NCBI GenBank assembly: GCA_021731325.1
Contig: JAKFXP010000057.1
Coordinates: 1-9,353 of the forward strand
Direction: 5' to 3'
Length of the DNA: 9,353 nucleotides
Origin: Parcubacteria group bacterium
GTDB taxonomy: Bacteria > Patescibacteriota > Minisyncoccia > Phycocordibacterales > UBA12088
Both the position numbers and the translations under genes were made by a program. The notes beneath the pieces are model-generated. The model saw nothing but the letters and a program-made list of their open reading frames with translations, searched no databases and was not told the origin of the DNA. The stretch's first letter is position 1. Each line of letters begins with the position of its first letter. Below are positions 1-6,539 of this stretch, piece after piece.

Positions 1-782
1 CCCATAGTTACACCCGCATACGGTGCAAGGAATTGCAATACCGCAGGATCAGACGCGGGCGCGTCTACCACAATAGTGTATTCGAGTGCTCCGGCGTCTT
101 TGAGTTTTGCAACAATCTTTGCGGTTTTTGATTCTTTTTGCCCAATGGCAACGTATATACAAATCGGACGAGTTGTTTCCGGCTCTGATTTTTGATTGAG
201 AATCGTATCGATAGCAATTGCTGTTTTGCCTGTAAATCGATCCCCAATAATAAGCTCACGTTGTCCCCGACCAATCGGTACCATCGCGTCAATGGCTTTG
301 AGACCCGTATGGAGCGGCGTATCAACACTCTCACGCTCAATCACCGGATGTGCAGGTCGTTCAATAGGATACTGTGCTGCTGCTGCAATCGCACCATTTC
401 CATCGATCGGTTCACCGAGCGTGTTCACTACTCGACCAATCAAGGCCTCCCCAACCGGCACCGAGAGTACTCGACCAGTTGCCCGCACCGTCATACCTTC
501 CTTAATCAAACGCGTGTCACCAAGTACCACGGCACGGATGGATTGTTGTTCAAGGTTGAGCACCATACCAAACAATCGCCCCTGTTCTTTGATGGAGCTT
601 TCGAGGGTGTGACCATCTGTGATATCAAACTCAATCATTTCTGCCATGAGTGCAGACGGTAAGCCGTCAATTTCTGCGACCCCATCTCCTACCGAGACCA
701 CGGTACCAATCCCTTCGGTATGAGTCGTCACTTCAAACGACTCAAGCTGGGCGCGTAATTTTTCAACAATCGAAGTATGCAT
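1..782 (-). CDS. atpA: F1Fo ATP synthase subunit alpha (partial, C-terminus beyond left edge)
   Basis: Alpha subunit of the cytoplasmic F1 head, which forms the alpha3beta3 hexamer with beta and carries the non-catalytic nucleotide sites. The reading frame opens with ATG at 782 and stays open to position 3, giving 260 residues of a family normally about 500 long, so only the N-terminal beta-barrel and the first part of the nucleotide-binding domain are seen. Visible motifs are GRVVNTLGEPIDG (116-128), PIGRGQRELIIGDR (169-182), the P-loop GDRFTGKT (180-187) and YVAIGQKES (210-218). The P-loop has Phe where most bacterial alpha subunits have Gln (GDRQTGKT). The barrel has an insertion of roughly 15-20 residues around residues 52-70 compared with E. 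coli, ahead of GMVLNLE. It starts 12 bp after atpH, with no Shine-Dalgarno sequence. The identification is secure. Confidence 0.97.
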   Translation of the reverse strand, partial: MHTSIVEKLRAQLESFEVTTHTEGIGTVVSVGDGVAEIDGLPSALMAEMIEFDITDGHTLESSIKEQGRLFGMVLNLEQQSIRAVVLGDTRLIKEGMTVRATGRVLSVPVGEALIGRVVNTLGEPIDGNGAIAAAAQYPIERPAHPVIERESVDTPLHTGLKAIDAMVPIGRGQRELIIGDRFTGKTAIAIDTILNQKSEPETTRPICIYVAIGQKESKTAKIVAKLKDAGALEYTIVVDAPASDPAVLQFLAPYAGVTM

Positions 783-794
783 GGCAAATACTGA

Positions 795-1193
795 TTATGT
801 GCTGCTAATGGTTTCAAACATGGTAATGAGCGCGCGTTTGTGTGTTCGGTCAATCCGTTGACCGAAGGCTTGTATCTCATATCCTCCAATACACGTGGGA
901 TCTAGGTGTACCTTTTGTAATAACCCTTCTGCTCCCAGGGTGCGGATGTCGGCGGCGAGATGCTCTGCGTATGTCTCGAGAGCACTACGCTCTTTAATAC
1001 GCACACGTAACTCCGTCGCCGATGCCCGTCGCCGGGTTATTTTTTCAAACTCAAAAAGAATATGTTTGAGCAAACGCACATGCCCTCGCGACTGTACGAT
1101 ACGCACGAGCGCAGTAACCATACGATCTACCTCGCGGTCAGATTTCTCTCGGGTGGCTCGGTAGAGCGCTTCTGCGTATTCGGTAGCTTTCAT
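795..1193 (-). CDS. atpH: F1Fo ATP synthase subunit delta, short form
   Basis: Peripheral-stalk subunit that ties the F1 head to the b subunits. It has 132 residues against about 175-180 in typical bacteria. The N-terminus (MKATEYAEALYRATREKS) matches the usual start of delta proteins, which begin with an A-xx-YA-xAL pattern. The C-terminal signature is seen as DPTCIGGYEIQAFGQRID at 98-115. The shortening lies mainly in the N-terminal helical bundle that binds alpha. Similar small delta proteins are, from general knowledge, common in Patescibacteria. Position between atpF (9-bp gap) and atpA (12-bp gap) is the canonical bacterial order and supports the call more than sequence similarity does. 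The start ATG is preceded by CCACACCCC, which offers no ribosome binding site. Confidence 0.88.
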   Translation of the reverse strand: MKATEYAEALYRATREKSDREVDRMVTALVRIVQSRGHVRLLKHILFEFEKITRRRASATELRVRIKERSALETYAEHLAADIRTLGAEGLLQKVHLDPTCIGGYEIQAFGQRIDRTHKRALITMFETISST

Positions 1194-1202
1194 GGGGTGT
1201 GG

Positions 1203-1658
1203 TTATGACACAGAGGTTGGTGGGGTAAGTGTTTTTTCAACCCCCAATACAATGAGGCGTGCCATTTCGTCTCTACTTTCTCTAAGGGCGGTGCGTTGTA
1301 TCTCTTCACCCTTGAGTTCGGCTTCGCGAAGCATACGATTATATTTTTCTTGTGCTTCCTGCATAAGCGTTACCTCTCTCGCTTGTGCAGATGCTCGCGC
1401 CTGGGCAACCAACTGCTCTGCCTCAAGCGAGGCTGCAGTAAGTATCTCCGCTTTTTTTGCCTGCGAATCTTTGAGTGCGGTACTCGCACGTTCTGCATTA
1501 GCTACTCCCTCAATAATCTGCGCGCGGCGCGATTCTATGAGCGTGGTAACAGGCTGATACAAGAAACGCCACAACAGATACCAGAGTACACTGAAGTTGA
1601 GTACCTGTATCAGAAGAATTTTCCAATCAATCCCAAAGGTTGCAACAATTTGATCCAT
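1203..1658 (-). CDS. atpF: F1Fo ATP synthase subunit b
   Basis: Membrane-anchored peripheral-stalk subunit that works as a dimer to hold F1 static against the rotating c-ring. It has 151 residues, close to the usual 155-165. One N-terminal transmembrane helix spans about residues 12-34, followed by the family pattern FLYQPVTTLIESR (32-44) with the conserved Pro and Arg. The rest, about residues 38-142, is a charged, Ala/Glu/Arg-rich helix expected to form the right-handed coiled coil, including AQARASAQAREVTLMQEAQE (85-104). Only one b gene is seen, so the stalk is probably a homodimer. It lies 21 bp after atpE and 9 bp before atpH. No Shine-Dalgarno sequence precedes the ATG. Confidence 0.95.
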   Translation of the reverse strand: MDQIVATFGIDWKILLIQVLNFSVLWYLLWRFLYQPVTTLIESRRAQIIEGVANAERASTALKDSQAKKAEILTAASLEAEQLVAQARASAQAREVTLMQEAQEKYNRMLREAELKGEEIQRTALRESRDEMARLIVLGVEKTLTPPTSVS

Positions 1659-1679
1659 GCTGAAGTGCGTGTATATGAA

Positions 1680-1907
1680 CTACGTAAACTTGATAATAAA
1701 TCCAACGACAACCGCAAAGATAGCGAGCGCCTCGGTGAAGGCGATACCAATAAACATTGTGGTGGTAATTTTGCCCGATGCGTCAGGGTTACGGCCAATT
1801 GCCTCAAGCGCCTTGCCGACCAAATGACCGATACCAAGGGCTGGGCCAATAACACCGACGGCAACCACCAATGCGGTAGCAAATGCTTTTGATGATTCTA
1901 AATCCAT
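1680..1907 (-). CDS. atpE: F1Fo ATP synthase subunit c (rotor ring proteolipid)
   Basis: Rotor subunit; a ring of copies carries ions across the membrane. It has 75 residues in two transmembrane helices (about 8-31 and 49-73) joined by a polar loop with RNP at 39-41, where RQP is more usual. It aligns without gaps to E. coli c (Lys32 to Lys34, Glu59 to Asp61). The helix-1 glycine pattern is kept at Gly21, Gly25, Gly27 and Gly31. The ion-carrying carboxylate is Glu59 in GIAFTEALAIF. The Na+-type partners are absent: Ile26 sits where Na+ c subunits have Gln, and Ala60 follows the Glu where they have Ser or Thr. Proton use is therefore inferred. His28 in helix 1 is unusual. It sits 25 bp after atpB; the leader AAAAGAAAAATAGT has at best a weak ribosome binding site. 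Confidence 0.98.
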   Translation of the reverse strand: MDLESSKAFATALVVAVGVIGPALGIGHLVGKALEAIGRNPDASGKITTTMFIGIAFTEALAIFAVVVGFIIKFT

Positions 1908-1932
1908 ACTATTTTTCTTTTAATTACTATTA

Positions 1933-2694
1933 TTAATGCGCTTCACTCACCGCCAGTTTGATAAAAAAGAGGGTGAGGATCGTAAAGATTGAAGCTTGCA
2001 CAAAACCAACAAATACCTCATATAGCATGAGCGGTACGGGTACCAAGTACGGCATAAAAAACACGGCAACCAAAATGAGGGTTTTTCCCGCAAACATATT
2101 GCCAAAGAGACGAAACGAAAACGAAATAAGGCGTGCGAGTTCCGATATCAGCTCAATAATACCAATAAAAAATCCAATAGGTGAGCGGAAGTTGAAGAAT
2201 TTCCCTAGGTACGTGAAAAAACCCAAAAAGTATACACCTGCGATTTCAATTGCAAAAAACGCAACAAGGGCAAGTGCGAGTGTTACGTTGAGGTCAACTG
2301 ACATAGGGTACAGGAGAGAAACCCGATGTTCCGATGCCTGCCCCGCATGTGCTTCGGGCGCAACGGTGATGGAATTGATTCCCGGTATGAGACCGAGCCA
2401 ATTACCGAGAAGAATGAAGAAAAATAAGGTTGCCAGTAAGGGGAAAAAGCGAAGCGCCAGCGTACGGGACTCCAGTACCTGCTCGATGTAATCAAGCAAT
2501 GAGGAAAAGAGCGTCTCGACAAATGTTTGGATACGACTTGGAATCTTGGTGAGTTTGCGTCCCACGATGAGCGCACCTCCTATCAGCAGAGCCATGACGA
2601 GCCAGCTCATAAGCATGGTATTCGTAATAGGCACTCCGAACAAGTGTCCGAGCACTTCTGCCTTTAATGCGATATGTATTCCTTGTTCGTGCAT
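1933..2694 (-). CDS. atpB: F1Fo ATP synthase subunit a
   Basis: Stator membrane subunit that provides the two half-channels feeding the c-ring. It has 253 residues from the ATG at 2694. An in-frame TTG at 2703 would add three residues, but the ATG was chosen because it is the stronger codon and has an AAGG motif 10 nt upstream. Key family features are GNWLGLIPG (97-105), the helix with the essential arginine at Arg195 in SFSFRLFGNMFAG (191-203), and the last helix with FVGFVQASIFTILTLFF (228-244), whose Gln233 matches the conserved Gln near the C-terminus of E. coli subunit a. About five to six hydrophobic helices are visible. It is the first gene of the ATP synthase group; no atpI-like gene precedes it. 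Instead, the Hyf-like cluster ends 90 bp upstream. Confidence 0.97.
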   Translation of the reverse strand: MHEQGIHIALKAEVLGHLFGVPITNTMLMSWLVMALLIGGALIVGRKLTKIPSRIQTFVETLFSSLLDYIEQVLESRTLALRFFPLLATLFFFILLGNWLGLIPGINSITVAPEAHAGQASEHRVSLLYPMSVDLNVTLALALVAFFAIEIAGVYFLGFFTYLGKFFNFRSPIGFFIGIIELISELARLISFSFRLFGNMFAGKTLILVAVFFMPYLVPVPLMLYEVFVGFVQASIFTILTLFFIKLAVSEAH

Positions 2695-2704
2695 ACGGGG
2701 CAAA

Positions 2705-2710
2705 CCTTAC
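2705..2710 (-). promoter_or_regulatory. Candidate Shine-Dalgarno site of atpB
   Basis: The minus-strand sequence GTAAGG lies 10 nt before the atpB ATG. It is the only convincing Shine-Dalgarno-like sequence in front of the nine gene starts seen in this window. It directly follows the 3' arm of a GC-rich inverted repeat, so its accessibility could depend on folding of the leader. The spacing is slightly long. Confidence 0.45.
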
Positions 2711-2733
2711 GGTTGCGCGGGTTATGCGCGACC
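2711..2733 (-). repeat. GC-rich inverted repeat (possible leader hairpin or operator) upstream of atpB
   Basis: On the minus strand GGTCGCGC and GCGCAACC flank a 7-nt loop (ATAACCC). The arms pair over 8 positions with one C-A mismatch. No T-run follows, so it is not a typical intrinsic terminator. It overlaps or directly follows the transcription start predicted from the candidate -10 box at 2736-2741, so it could be an RNA hairpin ahead of the ribosome binding site or a protein-binding dyad. Function is not shown by the sequence. Confidence 0.4.
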
Positions 2734-2735
2734 TC

Positions 2736-2744
2736 ATACTAGCA
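2736..2744 (-). promoter_or_regulatory. Candidate extended -10 promoter for the ATP synthase genes
   Basis: The minus strand reads TGCTAGTAT, an extended -10 element (TGn followed by TAGTAT, four of six matches to TATAAT). It lies in the 90-bp gap between hyfG and atpB, the only non-coding gap longer than 25 bp in the window. The expected -35 region (about 2759-2764, TTTCTT) is poor. Transcription would begin near 2729. This would let atpB onward be expressed separately from the hyf-like genes, but read-through from upstream is equally possible because no clear terminator follows hyfG. Confidence 0.35.
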
Positions 2745-2784
2745 CAGAACCCCCAAAGAAGAAAATGTGGATATATCGTCCGCT

Positions 2785-4353
2785 CTACAGATCATTCCCC
2801 GAATACGAGAGATTGAAACTCTTATTGATGAGGGGGAAATCAGGTACCATCTCACCTTTTGCAGCTTCCGGAAACGCCTGCCAATTCAAAAATGAGGGGT
2901 CGCGCACCTTAATTCGACTAATCTCTCCTGCTCCATCAGTCACCACAACGTACACAATATCACCACGCCACCCTTCAACGATTGAGACGGCGAGTGCATC
3001 TTTTCGTACATGGTGATTGGTCTCATGAGTGTGAGGAGAAGTCCGCACCAAGCGCGTCAACGCCTGCTCAATGAGAGAGAGTGATTCGTATACTTCTCCA
3101 ATGCGTACGTGGAAGCGAGCATATACATCCCCTGTTTCCTTGGTTACCACGTTAAAATCGAGCGTATCATACGCCGCATACGGAAAATCTTTTCGAGCGT
3201 CTCGAGTACTCCCCACTGCACGTGCAGGAATACCCACCACTCCAAAGTCTTGCGCTACCTCAGGGGTGAGGGTGCCCGTGGTTACCAAACGCTGATGGAG
3301 TGTAATGCTGTCATTTGCAACACCTATCACCTCGGTAAAGTCGGTACGAATCCGTGGAATATCTGCAAGAAATGCATGTAGTTCAGGCACCGACAACGCA
3401 CTTGCAAGACCTCCCACCGTATTTACGCCCCGCAAAAAACGACTTCCTGTTATCCGCTCTGCCCATTGCATCATTCGTTCACGCAGACGAGCACCATGAG
3501 ATCCACCGAAGGTAAAAGCGGTGTCGAGCATGATAAAACCGATGTCTGAAAAATGATTTGCAAGACGCTCCATTTCAGCAAACAGGACTCGTGCGAGGCG
3601 TGTGTACTCGTGTGGTTGTACATGTGACAATGACTCAAGCGCTTGGCACAATGCGAGCGAATGTGCAAATGAACTATCACCTGACACTCGTTCAGCAATG
3701 GCAATTTTTTGCGCAAGAGAACCTGTTTCAAATAATTTTTCAATACCTTTATGTTTCCAACCCAAGAGTGGGTCTAATTTTTTAATCTCTTCACCAAACA
3801 CACTAAAGCGAAAGTGTCCTGGCTCAATAATGCCCGCGTGCACTGGACCAACAGGTATTTCGTACACCGCGTCACCCTGCACTACCGAAAACTGGTACTC
3901 AGCGAGTGGATCGGGTGCATCGGTACGCGGCGAGATGGTTGCGTCTTTTCGAAGTGGGTACTCCTGTGCACTAAAACTCACTGGGGCCATGGTGAGGCGA
4001 TGATCAATCCCCCCTTCTGGACGAAGTCCGAACATGGTCATAATCTCTCGCTCATAGAACGAGCAACCTCGTCGTATGCGTGCGAGTGAAGGAAAAGTGT
4101 CCTGTGTGTCAAAATAAGGCACGAGGTAGGTGTGTGACTCGGGATGCCCAAAGACATACAAGATACGGAATGTATGCTGCGTGGCACGTATATCAAGTGC
4201 AGTAATTGTCTTGAGGGACAGTTCATCACTAGTGAGCAATCGCTCGAGAGTAGGAAGAAATGATTCTTTGGTGAGTGGAAACAGGGTGAGCGGACTCTCG
4301 TGACGCGGGGTCACCCCAGAGGGTATATAGGCATTGAATCGAGTAGTTTGCAT
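2785..4353 (-). CDS. hyfG: Hydrogenase-4 component G-like large subunit lacking NiFe ligands (Ehr-type)
   Basis: Peripheral large subunit of a group 4 hydrogenase-related membrane complex, facing the cytoplasm. It has 522 residues against about 555-570 for E. coli HyfG/HycE and keeps their two-part layout. The first is a NuoC-like domain (about 1-150) with RRGCSFYEREIMTMFGLRPE (94-113). The second is a NuoD/hydrogenase large-subunit-like domain (about 160-522) with PVGPVHAGIIEPGHFRF (167-183) and HKGIEKLFE (201-209). The first CxxC site, CGIC in HycE, reads SGDS here (Ser224, Ser227, in ERVSGDSSFAHS). The C-terminal DPCxxC reads DPSFLN (Ser487, Asn490). Only two cysteines exist in the whole protein (97 and 236), neither in a CxxC. 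NiFe binding and H2 chemistry are therefore very unlikely; the pattern matches energy-converting hydrogenase-related (Ehr) complexes. The true reaction is unknown. It follows hyfF by 20 bp and ends 90 bp before atpB. Confidence 0.93.
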   Translation of the reverse strand: MQTTRFNAYIPSGVTPRHESPLTLFPLTKESFLPTLERLLTSDELSLKTITALDIRATQHTFRILYVFGHPESHTYLVPYFDTQDTFPSLARIRRGCSFYEREIMTMFGLRPEGGIDHRLTMAPVSFSAQEYPLRKDATISPRTDAPDPLAEYQFSVVQGDAVYEIPVGPVHAGIIEPGHFRFSVFGEEIKKLDPLLGWKHKGIEKLFETGSLAQKIAIAERVSGDSSFAHSLALCQALESLSHVQPHEYTRLARVLFAEMERLANHFSDIGFIMLDTAFTFGGSHGARLRERMMQWAERITGSRFLRGVNTVGGLASALSVPELHAFLADIPRIRTDFTEVIGVANDSITLHQRLVTTGTLTPEVAQDFGVVGIPARAVGSTRDARKDFPYAAYDTLDFNVVTKETGDVYARFHVRIGEVYESLSLIEQALTRLVRTSPHTHETNHHVRKDALAVSIVEGWRGDIVYVVVTDGAGEISRIKVRDPSFLNWQAFPEAAKGEMVPDFPLINKSFNLSYSGNDL

Positions 4354-4373
4354 ACGGTTAGATAGTTACTACA

Positions 4374-5834
4374 TTATTGATTGATGGCATACACTGCTGC
4401 TGCTTCCTCGATGAGTGTGTGCAACGGCGTAGGGAGGTAAAACGCAAACACTATTGCAGCACCGAGAAGCACTACGATAGGAAGTACGGTAAATATGCTC
4501 TGTTCACCCTGTTCTATAGGTGCCGCTTCAGTACTCATGGGTGGGTGACCAAACAGGAGCATGGTACCGTGCGACACTAAACCAATAAAGACGAGTGCAA
4601 ATCCTAGTAACAGAAACCCTACCACGAGCGGATGACTCCCTGCCCCCGCACCCAATACACCAAACTTTGACATGAAGGTACCAAATGGAGGCATGCCGGT
4701 GAGCGCCAAGATTCCCAAGAAGACACAGGGACCGGTCCATGGAAGTACGGTGAGGGCCCCACGCACATTTCGAATCTTTCCGGAGCTGTACGCCAAAAAG
4801 AGATTTCCGGCAGCCAAGAAAAGGGCTGATTTAACCAACGCATGGTACATCATATGAAAGAGTGCATACAGTACTCCCACTCCTCCAAATCCAAATCCAA
4901 CCGCGATAATGCCCATGTTTTCAATACTTGAGTATGCCAACATGCGTTTATAGCGTCGCTGTGCAAGTAGCATGAATCCCATACTCACAACCGACAGTAC
5001 TCCAAATGCCAGGAGAATGTTTGACGCCCACCAGTGCCCCACTGACGCATCGACAACCACCTTGTATCGCGCGATGGCAAGAAATGCGGTATTGAGGAGT
5101 ACACCAGAGAGTAATGCGCTGATAGGTGCTGGTGCTTTACCGTGCGCATCGGGTAACCAGGTATGCATGGGCACCAATCCAACCTTGGTACCGTACCCAA
5201 TGAGGATAAAGATAAAGGCAATCTTTACCGCAAGTGGATCGAAGGTTGATCCAAGCTCCATCAATGTGTGCCATGAAAGGATACCTTCGTGCGTTGGACC
5301 CACCAACGACAGCATGGTAAGGGTACCAAAAAAACCGATGAGAAGCCCGATACTGTTTACTACCAAGTACTTCCATCCTGCTTCGAGTGAACTACTCTTG
5401 TTGTAAAAACTCACAAGAAACACAGTCGCAAGCGTCGTTGCTTCGATAGCCGCCCACATCACAATGGGGCTCTGGGCTATTACCGACAGCATCATTGCAA
5501 ATATAAACACATGGAACAGTATCCAGTACTGCCACACCCGTGACGGGCCGATAATTCCCTTCCGTAGTTCTGTGGTAAGGTACCCGACTGAGTACAGTGC
5601 GGTATTTACTCCCACGAAGGTAATAATAAGAAGCAGTATAGACCCGAACGCATCAAGGTACAGGAGTGGTGTATGTAATTCACTCCGATGGAGCACCGCG
5701 CGCAGTGCAAGTGCAAACTCACTCCCGGTTGCCACTACCGCCACACCAGCAATAAAACGCAAGTGGATACGAGTACTCACAAGCGACACGAGCGCAGCAA
5801 CAAGGGGTATCAACAAAAGGTAGGTAAGAATCAT
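4374..5834 (-). CDS. hyfF: Hydrogenase-4 component F-like antiporter subunit
   Basis: Integral membrane subunit of the NuoL/M/N and Mrp antiporter family, expected to form one ion-translocation channel. It has 486 residues (E. coli HyfF about 526) with around 13-14 hydrophobic helices. Residues that carry ion translocation in this family are present: Glu131 in MWAAIEATTLA (helix 5), Lys217 in GYGTKVGLVPMHTWLPDAH (212-230), Lys335 in HALVKSALFLAAG and Lys390 in TFMSKFGVL (helix 12 region). Other signatures are APISALLSGVLLN (236-248) and KRMLAYSSIENMGI (296-309). HyfF rather than HyfB is favoured by GYGTKVG and by position beside hyfE and hyfG. It starts 17 bp after hyfE with no ribosome binding site (leader GTTAGCACTATAAATT). 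Confidence 0.93.
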   Translation of the reverse strand: MILTYLLLIPLVAALVSLVSTRIHLRFIAGVAVVATGSEFALALRAVLHRSELHTPLLYLDAFGSILLLIITFVGVNTALYSVGYLTTELRKGIIGPSRVWQYWILFHVFIFAMMLSVIAQSPIVMWAAIEATTLATVFLVSFYNKSSSLEAGWKYLVVNSIGLLIGFFGTLTMLSLVGPTHEGILSWHTLMELGSTFDPLAVKIAFIFILIGYGTKVGLVPMHTWLPDAHGKAPAPISALLSGVLLNTAFLAIARYKVVVDASVGHWWASNILLAFGVLSVVSMGFMLLAQRRYKRMLAYSSIENMGIIAVGFGFGGVGVLYALFHMMYHALVKSALFLAAGNLFLAYSSGKIRNVRGALTVLPWTGPCVFLGILALTGMPPFGTFMSKFGVLGAGAGSHPLVVGFLLLGFALVFIGLVSHGTMLLFGHPPMSTEAAPIEQGEQSIFTVLPIVVLLGAAIVFAFYLPTPLHTLIEEAAAVYAINQ

Positions 5835-5851
5835 ATAATTTATAGTGCTAA

Positions 5852-6529
5852 CTATTCGTCTACTTCTGTAAGGTGGGTCATTTTCGAGATGTCGATGGTA
5901 CCAAACCGTTCGAACACAGTAAGTATGAACGTGGATGCAATAATGGTGAGTACCACAATCTCAAGCGTCACCGCAACCTCAACTGCAAGCGGCTGATGGA
6001 AACCTGCCAACGAAGCCACAAAGACGATCCAGTTTTCAAGCGCAAGGAGTGCAATAATCTGAGAAAAGGCTGCTTTGCGATTTACCACCAAAAAGAGTGC
6101 AGAAAGGATACCTGCAAGGTGCAGTGGAGCATACTCAACAACAGGAGAAAGTGTGCCGAAGTGCATTGCAGGAAGCGTTGCGTGAAGTGCAGCAAACGAG
6201 AGCACTGCGATACCAAAGATACCCACAAATGTCCATGGGGTGGTAAGGTACGTATCAGACGCGAATGACATCTGTAGTCGACGCAGGAGACGGGTATAGA
6301 GCACCGGGATGAGCACCACCTTAATCAAGAAGGTTATGCCTGCCACTACGTAGAGGTATGACACCTCCTGTTCGTATGCACTCGCAACAAAAAAAAGTGT
6401 TACGAGTAGCGACTGTAGTATGTAGAGCCCTAAGAGTGTGGCGGTCTTACGTGCTGCGTGCATAGAAACCGTGAGTAGGAACATGCCTACATCAAGTATT
6501 CCTGTCATGGTGAGTAGTAGGTACATCAT
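5852..6529 (-). CDS. hyfE: Hydrogenase-4 component E-like membrane subunit
   Basis: Small membrane subunit with a NuoK/MrpC-like core that links the antiporter-type subunits to the rest of the complex. From ATG at 6529 it has 225 residues (E. coli HyfE 216) and about seven hydrophobic segments. Family features are the buried lysine Lys70 in ITFLIKVVLIPVLYTRLLRR, the buried glutamate Glu165 in LLALENWIVF, and the C-terminal tail FGTIDISKMTHLTEVDE, which parallels HGTLDVNNLTALKG in E. coli. The frame stays open upstream to an ATG at 6703, but that extension overlaps hyfC by over 160 bp and does not look like membrane protein, so it was rejected. ATG at 6526 and 6508 are possible alternative starts. 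It lies 10 bp after hyfC; no Shine-Dalgarno sequence is seen. Confidence 0.9.
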   Translation of the reverse strand: MMYLLLTMTGILDVGMFLLTVSMHAARKTATLLGLYILQSLLVTLFFVASAYEQEVSYLYVVAGITFLIKVVLIPVLYTRLLRRLQMSFASDTYLTTPWTFVGIFGIAVLSFAALHATLPAMHFGTLSPVVEYAPLHLAGILSALFLVVNRKAAFSQIIALLALENWIVFVASLAGFHQPLAVEVAVTLEIVVLTIIASTFILTVFERFGTIDISKMTHLTEVDE

Positions 6530-6539
6530 ACAAAACGAA

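Noticed and set aside
192..662. Long plus-strand open frames opposite atpA (also 196-612)
   Set aside because: They lie antisense to a conserved atpA frame with the P-loop and show no recognisable protein features.
2759..2784. Possible terminator after hyfG (T-rich stretch on the minus strand)
   Set aside because: A T-rich run exists, but no stable GC stem precedes it; GGA/TCC pairing is only three bases.
2546..3016. Plus-strand open frame spanning atpB start, the gap and the end of hyfG
   Set aside because: It crosses two conserved genes in antisense and has a composition unlike a folded protein; it is a by-product of codon bias.
2785..4353. Annotation as a functional [NiFe] hydrogenase large subunit
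   Set aside because: Both CxxC ligand pairs are absent, so NiFe binding is not supported.
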